Positions 50,841 through 58,408 of a DNA stretch of 64,000 nt are shown here, one piece after another. Both the position numbers and the translations under genes were made by a program. Position 1 is the first letter of the stretch. Each line of letters starts with the position of its first letter. The DNA comes from Acestrorhynchus altus (taxonomy: Eukaryota > Chordata > Actinopteri > Characiformes > Acestrorhynchidae): the NCBI GenBank assembly GCA_034509495.1, contig CM067503.1:8857540-8921539 (forward strand). Reading direction: 5' to 3'. Below the pieces are notes generated by a model. The model did not search any database. It was not told the DNA's origin and saw only the letters and a list, made by a program, of their open reading frames with translations.

Positions 50841-51266
50841 ATTATTTAACCAAATCTGGTGCCATTACTGTTGTAAAACTTCAATTATGAGACATCTTAT
50901 ACTGAGAGGTTCTTCAAATGCAGTTCTGCAGGGATAAAATTTATTCCAGTGATTATCCACCTCTTTAAAACATTAAACTCCAATTAACGAAAATTAATTA
51001 AAGGTGGGCTGGAGGAGGAGGAGCCTTTCTTATCCCTACTTTAAGATAACCTTGTGAGCTGCAGGTTAATAACAAAGGCAGTGCTGCCCCCTAGTGGCAA
51101 AACATTTTAGGGGCCTTTTACCTGTTAGTGGTCGTTCGTTAGAAACAGAGCTACAAAACAGCCTTCCAGCGGCGATTAAACTCCAGCCCTCGTGTCGAGC
51201 ATTCCTGATCCTCTCTCTAAATACGGAATTTCTTTTCCCAAAGGTTCTGCAGGCTGAGAGCGCCAT
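39467..51266 (-). CDS. Mitochondrial-type crotonase-fold protein (enoyl-CoA hydratase/isomerase family), six exons
   Basis: The spliced frame gives 308 residues: exons 51122-51266, 49463-49627, 48667-48764, 47637-47781, 42383-42532 and 39467-39690. All junctions are GT-AG and keep phase. Residues 1-45 are rich in Arg/Ala/Ser with few acidic residues, like a mitochondrial presequence. The rest is a crotonase domain: the CoA and oxyanion-hole signatures GGNFCAGYDLKEL (about 104-116) and SGYAVAGGLELAL (about 152-164), then FGVPLIDGGTVRLP and LILTGRPVGAQEALAFGLAN. The first catalytic-position Glu (ELAL, Glu161) is kept. The second Glu of classical enoyl-CoA hydratase aligns with Cys181, and an Asp (190) sits where dienoyl-CoA isomerase ECH1 has its catalytic Asp. 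The substrate is therefore uncertain. It resembles bacterial crotonase/enoyl-CoA hydratase family proteins. Symbol not assigned. Confidence 0.88.
39693..39751. repeat. CA/TG microsatellite at splice acceptor
   Basis: About 29 CA units on the plus strand. On the minus strand it is a TG tract ending 3 bases before the exon 6 acceptor AG of the crotonase gene. Confidence 0.95.
40168..40654. mobile_element. MITE with 27-base inverted ends
   Basis: The left end CTATATGTCAAAATGTTTGT and the inverted right end CTATATAAACAAAAGTATTG match over about 21 of 27 bases, both followed by GGACACC or GGGACACC. The 487-base unit has no coding frame. The same end word occurs at 6501. It is known as a frequent non-autonomous DNA element in fish, probably Tc1-related. 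Confidence 0.75.
42383..42532 (-). CDS. Crotonase-family gene exon 5
   Basis: The exon starts after CTGCCAG and ends CAA G before GTACTG. It encodes VPLIDGGTVRLPALIGLSRALDLILTGRPVGAQEALAFGLANIV, matching the conserved middle of crotonase proteins. Confidence 0.9.
44330..45928 (-). mobile_element. Tc1-like transposon with IR/DR ends, one frameshift
   Basis: The ends are inverted repeats starting CAGTGGGGAAAATAAG, flanked by TA. Inside each end the related word GGTGGAAAATAAGTATTTGG appears again (44509-44528 and, inverted, 45738-45757), the inverted-repeat/direct-repeat layout of fish Tc1 elements such as Sleeping Beauty relatives. A transposase lies between on the minus strand. Length of about 1.6 kb is normal. 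It sits in intron 4 of the crotonase gene in the same orientation. Confidence 0.92.
44548..45568 (-). pseudogene. Tc1-like transposase, frameshifted
   Basis: The ATG at 45568 opens MVKTKELSEDTRNSIVDLH, an N-terminal helix-turn-helix. The catalytic domain has WSDETKVELF (first Asp), QHDNDPKHTA (second Asp) and SPDLNPIENLW (Glu), with 34 residues between the second Asp and the Glu, the DD34E spacing of Tc1. The frame breaks near 44945, after SAKGPGRLVR, and continues in another frame to a stop at 44548, consistent with a small deletion. Otherwise the reading is clean, suggesting a young copy. The family assignment is firm. Confidence 0.9.
47637..47781 (-). CDS. Crotonase-family gene exon 4
   Basis: The exon starts after GGTTGCAG and ends TTT G before GTAAAA. 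It encodes KPLIAAVSGYAVAGGLELALLADLRV, the second oxyanion-hole helix, and the VFCRRF segment with Cys at the usual second-Glu position. Confidence 0.9.
47782..48666 (-). other. Crotonase-family gene intron 3
   Basis: It holds a short conserved fish repeat tail at about 48425-48483. Nothing else was recognised. Confidence 0.7.
48425..48483 (+). repeat. Conserved fish LINE/SINE tail
   Basis: TTTATGGCATTTAGCAGACG and CCCTTATCCAGAGTGACTTA are the familiar conserved 3' tail shared by fish SINEs and L2-like LINEs. No head is attached. Confidence 0.5.
48667..48764 (-). CDS. Crotonase-family gene exon 3
   Basis: The exon starts after GGTTTAG and ends ATG before GTAAGA. It encodes GGNFCAGYDLKELSQ, the first oxyanion-hole segment of crotonases, and is 98 bases long. 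Confidence 0.9.
48765..49462 (-). other. Crotonase-family gene intron 2
   Basis: It holds a TA microsatellite at 49302-49345. Nothing else was recognised. Confidence 0.7.
49302..49345. repeat. TA microsatellite
   Basis: About 21 TA units. Confidence 0.95.
49463..49627 (-). CDS. Crotonase-family gene exon 2
   Basis: The exon starts after TTAGCAG and ends ATA G before GTAAGA. It encodes the beta strands at the start of the domain: VVTEKKDAVVTIGINRPKVRNAVN and LSVAVLHGIG. In-frame TAA upstream of the acceptor shows that it is an internal exon. Confidence 0.88.
49628..51121 (-). other. Crotonase-family gene intron 1
   Basis: It holds an AAT/ATT palindromic microsatellite at 50785-50838. Nothing else was recognised. 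Confidence 0.65.
50785..50838. repeat. AAT/ATT palindromic microsatellite
   Basis: TAA units followed immediately by ATT units, forming an inverted pair of about 23 bases per arm. Confidence 0.85.
51122..51266 (-). CDS. Crotonase-family gene exon 1 (targeting peptide)
   Basis: The ATG at 51264-51266 opens MALSACRTFGKRN. The exon ends ACA G before donor GTAAAA, and joining to the next exon makes GGG CAG ACC in frame. The exon was linked to the rest by splice phase and its presequence-like composition, not by a shared motif, so this junction is less certain than the others. Confidence 0.75.
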
Positions 51267-52679
51267 CGCCGGAGCTTGTGTAATAAGAGTAATTGATTCA
51301 CTGACCGCTGTGGTGCCTGAAGTGGTTTTTGTTCTGCAAATCAACGTGTGAATAATTATTCCTACAACTGAATAAATCACCACCGTTTAACTTTGCAGAG
51401 AAATTAGTTAGAAGCCAGACGTTGCATACTTTTATAGTTAAAGTCAAAATAAAAGTCCCTCCACAAACAGCACAGCTGATACACCTATCGGGCAGGATAC
51501 ACCTGTTTTCTTGAGAACATAAAATTACAATAAATCACGATTTTATTAAATAAAAATGGCTAAGACGCACGTGCACTGTTCAAAGCACTGTATTTACATG
51601 TATTCTAACCAAATTACAATGTGCATATTTAAATGTAATACTATTTTCTTTATATGCAACGTTTGTGCTTAATTCTCACTTAATTCATAACATGCACAAT
51701 CGTCACATGTACTATTTTATAGACAATGCTTCAGTAGCTTTTCTGTGCCTTTTTGGGTTTATTTATGCAACAGTTTAAAAACATAATCTAGACTGAACTC
51801 CAACAACATTGAACACATTTTATGTTACACTATTCGTTTAGCTTAACATGTTAAATCACCAGGTTTATAGTGATGACTGATGATTAATCGGTTCTGTTTT
51901 GGCAGCAGTTTTGAGTAAGTTTCCACTCTTAGTCAATCTGCAATAGAAAGGCGTCATTATACACTACGGGGGAAAATGGCACAGAATTTCACTGTAGAGT
52001 AAATGCATACGAACACAGATACAATCTAGAAAATTATTAATAAATAAAATAAAAACAAATAAATTACCTCGTGTTTATATATATTTATAGTTATATAGTT
52101 ATAGTTATACCTTTATTGTTTAATCTACAATTATAAATCATTATCATATGAATGAAAAATACATTCACTGATTAATTTACTAGTTATAATTAGTTAATTG
52201 TTTTCAGCACTCACTGACCTCAATAATACACAAGGAGCTATAGGTCCTGTACTCTTTTGACCACTAGAGGCAGTAATGCGCACTCGAACCCTCGAGTAAC
52301 GAGCCTTCAACACATTCATCAAGAAGCTTAATCTCCCCTACTACTAGAAGATAGTATTTATTGCTGGGTAAACGTTTATCGGCATCGATTACATTTGATT
52401 TAAAAGTCTCGCGCCAATAAACATACTTTAAATGCTGAAAAAATGTTCGGATGAAGGACTTTTAAGTTAAAAAGATGCTCTTAGTTTCCGGAAGTTTGCA
52501 CATAGAGATGCTTCCGGTGCTGTGTTTGTTTATTTGTGTAACTTCCTACAGGTTCGAGGATCAAAATCCCAGTCACAGACCTTCTCACGAACAGTATACG
52601 GGTTCAGGGTCAGCAGTTACTGGTTTCAGTGGTATTTATATATGTGTTTATATGTAGGTGGGTGAGGCCGTAAGCTGAG
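51267..52679. promoter_or_regulatory. Shared upstream region of two divergent genes
   Basis: The crotonase-family gene starts on the minus strand at 51266 and the HARBI1-like gene on the plus strand at 52680, leaving about 1.4 kb between start codons. It must hold both 5' UTRs and promoters unless unseen 5' exons exist. Most of it is AT-rich; no CpG island and no clear TATA box were seen. Confidence 0.5.
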
Positions 52680-53421
52680 ATGTCGTATGGTGGAGCAGTG
52701 TGGCTTGCTGTCCAGGAGGACCTCTACAGAGGTGTCAGTAGTGGACATGATCGTAAGAACACGACCACCAACAGCAGCAGCAGCAGCTCCATCACCCGCA
52801 CCACCGAGGAGCCCAGAGGCTGTCTGGACGGCCTAAACGACTACTTTCTGTCCCAGTGTTTTCACGTTTCTCGGCCATGTTTGACCTTCTTAATGGACTA
52901 CATTAAAGCTCGTGTGAAGAAAGACGTCTTTAGACCCGTGCGCGACGTTACTTCCCTTGAAGCCATGACATTAACCTCGCTGTACTTCTACGCGCACGGG
53001 TTTGTCCCCAGGAAGATCACAGACATGCTGGGTTTGGATCAGGCCGCCGCAGGCGAAGCGGTAAACATCATATCCAACGTCTTAGCGGACATGTCCCACA
53101 ACTTCATCACATTTCCCGGCAGCTACGGTGATCGTATGGGTGTAGCTCAGGGGTTTAAAAACATCAGTGGGATCCCAAATGTGGTAGGAGTGTTGGGTTG
53201 TTTACACCTCAGAGTGACCCCTCCTCCCACCAAAGACAGCCTTTATCTCAACTCTCTGGGTTACCATTCAGTCATGGTGCAGATCATCAGTGATGTGGAT
53301 GGGAATCTGCTCAGTGTTGAGCAGTGCTCTCCTGGGGGCACTCTGGAAAATGTTATTTGGGAAAGGTCTAACATTTACAAGGAGTTCACCAGCTTTCAGC
53401 ATGATCAGACATGGCTTATTG
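52680..53421 (+). CDS. HARBI1-like exon 1
   Basis: It starts with ATG at 52680-52682 and ends ATT G before GTGAGT. It encodes residues 1-247 and the first base of the next codon, with the helical N-terminal region and the beta strands around GVLGCLHL and ISDVDG. Confidence 0.88.
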
Positions 53422-54520
53422 GTGAGTAGACTGCATCTATGTAATCCTGTCTTACATGCACCCCTTTAAAGGTGGGAAGCTTGATGAAAAATCCAGTGTG
53501 CAATGGTCAAAATGCCAACGTGAATGGGTGTTTGTGGGTAGCCCAACATGGTCCTTGATGGGACCAGGTGCAGCTTAATGTGTCCACTGCACATGGGGGA
53601 TACATGGGGACCCTTAGTGAGATAAGTTGAGTGAGATCAACCCACCCAGAGCCCTTGCCCTCATGGAATTACCAACCGTGTAAGCCCCATGTGGATGTTG
53701 GCATCCAGGGATAAACATACTGCATGCTGTTAAGCAGTTGGTTGTCCACCCTAGCTCCTGACCATCAGAGCACTTCTCTTCCTTGCTGTTAATGATTAAG
53801 ATGGTCATAATAACGTGGTCCAACTGGTTTTGCTCGTGAATCAGTTTTATCATGCTGATCAGCTGGCTTGTTTGTGTTTTTTAAATGTTGGTCATACTGG
53901 TTATGGTGGTCAAGCATGTTCAAAATCCTATGCTGGCCAAGAGCTAAGATGGTCAACCAGCTTGACCAACTTTTTTTGGCCATGCTGGATTTTTCAGAAG
54001 GAAAATTTGACTGATAAAATTGAATGCCCACTTCTATGAAGTTTCGTAAATAACACAGTCTCTTTTCTCTTTTTCTGACCACATTCCCACAGGTGGCAAA
54101 GGTCTTGCTCAAGGCAGGCATATGTTGACCCCTGTGCAGCGCTCTCAAATCAAAACCTCTGCAGCCAGTCGTTTTAACGCAGCTCATTCCGAGGTCCTGA
54201 ACTGCCTCCAGCACAGTTTTGGTTGTCTGAAAACACGTTTCCAGTGCCTACGTGACCTTGGAGCTTTGCAGGACAATGGGCTTGAGCCAGTTGCACGCAT
54301 TATCACAGCCTGCTGTGTGCTCCACAACATCTGTAAGAAGTTCTCTGTGCCATTACCTGGGGAGGTAGTGCTGGAGCCTCTCCTCCCAGTTCGAGAATTG
54401 AGGAAAGAAGGAGAAGAGAACTCATTTCGATACATGGAAGAGACTCAAGAAGATATGATAGAAATGTGTTTTGGTAATGCTGGAGATGAGGAGGAGCAAT
54501 ATAAGGAAGCCCACAGTTGA
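52680..54520 (+). CDS. HARBI1-like protein (domesticated Harbinger transposase), apparently without DDE triad
   Basis: The spliced frame gives 389 residues: exon 1 52680-53421, exon 2 54093-54520, joined G|GT. It aligns along most of its length with HARBI1: LTSLYFYAHG, PGSYGDRMG, GIPNVVGVLGCLHL, ISDVDGNLLSVE, QTWLIG and RIITACCVLHNIC. In active Harbinger nucleases the triad is Asp in VDC, Asp in GDS and Glu in IEKTF. Here these positions read VLGC, IGGKG and LQHSF, so all three appear changed (Gly, Gly, Gln), with no gap at the second site. The N-terminus has a poly-Ser run (about residues 32-37). The intact frame over 389 codons argues against a pseudogene. A DNA-binding or scaffold role is inference. 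The usual partner of HARBI1 is NAIF1; none is in this window. Confidence 0.88.
53422..54092 (+). other. HARBI1-like gene intron
   Basis: The intron runs from GTGAGT to CACAG. From about 53800 to 53995 it holds repeated TGGTCA/TGACCA words in both orientations (AAGATGGTCA, CCAGCTTGACCA), a MITE-like palindromic repeat common in fish. The rest is unremarkable. Confidence 0.65.
53800..53995. repeat. TGGTCA/TGACCA palindromic repeat (MITE-like)
   Basis: Short words TGGTCAT, TGGTCAA and CCAGCTTGACCA recur in direct and inverted order, giving a foldable palindromic unit inside the HARBI1-like intron. Clear terminal repeats or a target duplication were not resolved. Confidence 0.4.
54093..54520 (+). 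CDS. HARBI1-like exon 2
   Basis: It starts after TTCCCACAG and ends with TGA at 54518-54520. It encodes GGKGLAQGRHMLTP, SRFNAAHSE, LKTRFQCLRDLGALQDNG, ACCVLHNIC and an acidic C-terminal tail. A possible ATTAAA polyadenylation signal lies at 55008-55013. Confidence 0.88.
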
Positions 54521-57500
54521 CGGGCGAGTGTCCTGCAGCTGGATGAGGGCAGTGGACACTTGTCATTGCCTTAATGTTTGACTGACAACCCATACTTCCT
54601 CAAGACACAAAACTACTGCTTCGTACAAAATGGAAAACAGAGTAGAATGTATAGCAGGGACCAAAGATGTATCCTGGTCAAAGACCGTTACCATTGCTGA
54701 AACATTTATTTAACCATAGTAGTTTAAAGTTTAACCATAGCAGTGAGGAATACAGTTTTACAGATTGAAAAGTATAATAATTTCCTAAATCTCAATGAAA
54801 ATTTGCAGTAAAAATAGTAGTGCATCAAAAAAGTCCTGTGGAAAGTATTTTTGTTCATACCTTATTTCAAAAAGGGTAAATTGTCGTATCTTATATTCAT
54901 TACATTTAAAGTGACATATTACAAGGCTTTTTGTTTTAATGTTGATATTGTCTGATACTATACTGTATATATTATATTTTCTTGTAGTGCCTTGCTGCTG
55001 CAACATTATTAAATTCCCACTGCAGGGCTAATAATGGATCTTATCTTATTGAAACTCAAATTTAAACATTGTAATTTGAAACCTGAACTAAGTAAAACAA
55101 AAAGACTTGAAATGTCTCTTTACTAGTATTAAATATAAAATGTGATGGTGTATCTTTTTGAATGAAATTGAGAACATGAATAATTTTTCACAATATTCAA
55201 AACTATAGATTATTATACACAGCCATTGCATGTCACTTGAATGGAGCATGTGGGCAACCCATTACTGTGTGTAAACATTGTGTCATCAGAAAGCTTTGAC
55301 TACAGACTGATCAGCTATGTATTAATATCTGCCCAATTCCAACCCAAATATCAAATCAAATCAAGTGTACACGGGTGTAAGGGAGGGAAATCTTAGGGAA
55401 ACTAGAGGGAGCTCATGACACAGCAGCTATGCTCTGCATCTTGGAGCCAATATAGTGAAATATGTGATGGTGTTTGTCTAACATCCAATCCAAACATTAC
55501 AGATGTGTAGCCTGTATTCCAATGCAAAACAAGCCTTCTTTCTCAATGCAAAGTACACTTTCTGAACACAATGTTTGTACTAGCGTACTTGGTAGTACAG
55601 ACTTCGCAAATAAGTCTCCCTAGGATGGCAGCACACTGTTCGGTCATTCTATAATTGGAACATCGGCATGGTGCAAAATGCATTTTGGGGTATTTGGCTG
55701 TCACTAGTACATTAAGTCACCTCTTGAGGCATCATTGACTTGATTGGAGTGGTCTATACTAGGTCAGACTTGTTAATAATAACCTGCATCTTCTATAACT
55801 GTGCTGTATTTCCCTGCTGCTGGCTTGGCAGTGCAGTTTGTAAATCACCAAAACCATCCAACAAATCTTGGAATTAAAGGTCCTGAACTGGAAAGTCTTA
55901 ATTTGTATGCCTTGAGTGTTTCTTTTGTGTACACACTGGTGCTTTCCACAAATTATACGAAGACATTCAGCCACTGTAACTTTTGACTTTAGCTAACTGG
56001 GTCTTTGACCCACTGACCCAAATGCCTACACTTGTGTTCTTGTTAGACTTATGAAACATCATCAGTTGCAGCCCAAGTACTGTTCCATTCAAAAGTTTGT
56101 ACCTAACAACTATATAGTGAGCATAAATGTTTGCATGACTGGGTTAGTATCAAGGGCATAGAATTAGCATGAATGGAAGTGACATGTCCCCACCAATATC
56201 CGGTCAAACTGTCTTCACCAATAATTTGATACCCTCCAAAAAAAAACAAAAAAAAAAAAAAAAACATCTGTCAACCTCTCATTATCCAAGAGGTGTAGAA
56301 ACGGTTAAATATCATTCTCTACTCAGGTCATGCCTCCCCATAACACGTCAGTGTGATTGGCTCTGCCTCTCCCTGCTGTCACTGAGACTCAGTAGCTCTG
56401 TTTGGTTGAAAATGCAGTCAAGGGGGAAAATTCAAAGGTGTCTGTGTGGTAATTTTTTGTTGTTTTTGACTAGGTTTTTGCCTAATTTACCCATAACATA
56501 ATGTTATTATAACTTTATAGCATTATAATGCTTTCATTAGTATAGGCATAAGTATAAAAATGAAAAAGGTTTTTGGTGGTGTGTTACTGGTTGGGTGTTA
56601 CATTGCTGAGAGGTTTTGGAAAGGAGCATTCCTGACAGAATGAAAGACAAAAATAAACAGCAAACAGTCAAAACTGTATAAGTTTGTACTTCAGTAACAG
56701 CTGAAAGTGAATGGGAAGAATTGATCAATAGTTAAAAAAAACTCTTTATGTAGCCTGAAATTCTAATGAGCAGGAATTCAGAAATTACCATGAAATGGAA
56801 TAAAAGTGTTTGACTGGAATTTGAAGTTACGGTGTAAGAAAAGATTACAATATTAAAAATAATAAAAATAAAAATACTGTAAACAAAATGCTTAACAAGA
56901 AGTATGAATTAAATTATAAAAATATTAAATATATAAAATATAAAATCAAATTGGCAGGAAATTTAAGGCGCTACACTGGTAGTTCTTATGAAATTTATAA
57001 ATGACAAAAGCTGTAGCTATTGTTTGTTAATTTGTTGGTTTTGTGGAGAGTATTAAGCTGTATTATTGCTGATGTATGGGACTTGTTTCATTTGCACTGT
57101 GGCTGAAGTAAACTGAACTCTAAATTCTGGATGGTTCCATCAGTCCCATTTGACAGCTTTTAAGCTTAAAAGTCTACATTTATCCTCAGTGTGCATTTTT
57201 GACAATGATATTTATAAACATTAAGGCCATTTATTTTGAATTTCGATCCTAGCATCCAGCAGCACAAAATAATGATAGCACAAAATAATATCAAATTGTT
57301 GACCCATTTCGTCCTGTTTCCTGCCACCACAACCCATGTGCAGCTGTTAATGATGCAACCATGATGTGTTTCTCAAAATGATTTATTGAGATTGAACATT
57401 CCTGTTTTGTAGAGTCCAAAATCCATGCAACTTAAAAAGACCCCTCATATAAAGATGTTGTCACAGAATAAAAGTGTGATCATTTAGTTTTGATAACAAT

Positions 57501-58223
57501 ATCAGCTAGAACTTTATTATTCCAAGGTGATGAAATTGTCTCCCTTTTCCCCTGTTTGATCCTTAAACAGCCTACTTACTTGCAATTGAGCTCTGAAAAA
57601 AGTCAAAAAGTACATTGTGTGTTGGAAGAGTGTGCATTGCTTGCTCTGCTTATAGACCTTCCTGAGCCAAATGACATTTGCACATGGCTACGGAAAAGAC
57701 GGAATCAATACAGAATAAACAGTTGACTTTTTAAATAATTTTCTAGCAATAAATCAAAAATAAGTTACTAATAAATGAATATACTATTTGTCCACAAATG
57801 CTTCTGAGACCAAGCTTAACAGTTGTGAATCATACATACATATTGTGCAAGTCATTAAACATAAGAACAAATGTGATGCAGCAAAGATGAATCTTCTGCT
57901 CATGTTTGGTTATTGGCACCAAAGTATAATGTCAAAATATTTTTGCTATGTGCATCCTTCTTATGAACCATATCAAGTAGGTTCAAATGCTTAATTCATT
58001 ATTTGTTTCATGTATCCAATACATCTAATTATTTCCACTTTATAAGTATTTTACAGTACCCCTGAAAGAGGCCTATTTGTCATGCTATAAAAGTGGGCAG
58101 GCTTGCTCCTTTGGTTGTAATTTAGGGTTTTAGTGTGATTAAAACTTTTGTTAGGTTATCTATATATCTGGCACAAAAAGTAAATCTAGACAAATATATT
58201 GGTCAAGAGAAACCAAATGATTT

Positions 58224-58260
<37 letters not shown>

Positions 58261-58261
58261 T
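54521..58261. other. Intergenic region between the HARBI1-like and PTPRH-like genes
   Basis: No gene was recognised; the two genes point at each other. Open frames here (for example 57490-57726) carry no known motif. It contains an A-rich run near 56236 and a GT microsatellite at 58227-58259. Confidence 0.6.
58227..58259. repeat. GT microsatellite
   Basis: About 16 GT units just downstream of the PTPRH-like stop codon, within its likely 3' UTR. Confidence 0.92.
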
Positions 58262-58408
58262 TCAGACTGGGCTGTTTGCTCTATACTGTCTTAGGACCAT
58301 AGCATTAGCATATATCATATCTGAATTTTCATATAGAGACTCTTGGGTGAAGTCTTCTTTGGGCTTCAGAACATCCATGATGCACTGATGCAGGAACACA
58401 TACTGAGA
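58262..58408 (-). CDS. ptprh: PTPRH-like last coding exon
   Basis: It starts after CTCTCACAG and ends with TGA at 58262-58264. It encodes SQYVFLHQCIMDVLKPKED, then ESLYENSDMIYANAM and QYRANSPV. The Tyr motifs suit Grb2 SH2 binding after Src-family phosphorylation, known for the R3 group. Confidence 0.88.
   Translation of the reverse strand, partial: SQYVFLHQCIMDVLKPKEDFTQESLYENSDMIYANAMVLRQYRANSPV

Noticed and set aside
53614..54214. Minus-strand frames opposite the HARBI1-like gene
   Set aside because: They are antisense shadows of exon 2 and of the repeat-bearing intron.
57490..57726. 78-codon frame between genes
   Set aside because: No domain, no homologue recognised, AT-rich surroundings and no splice context.
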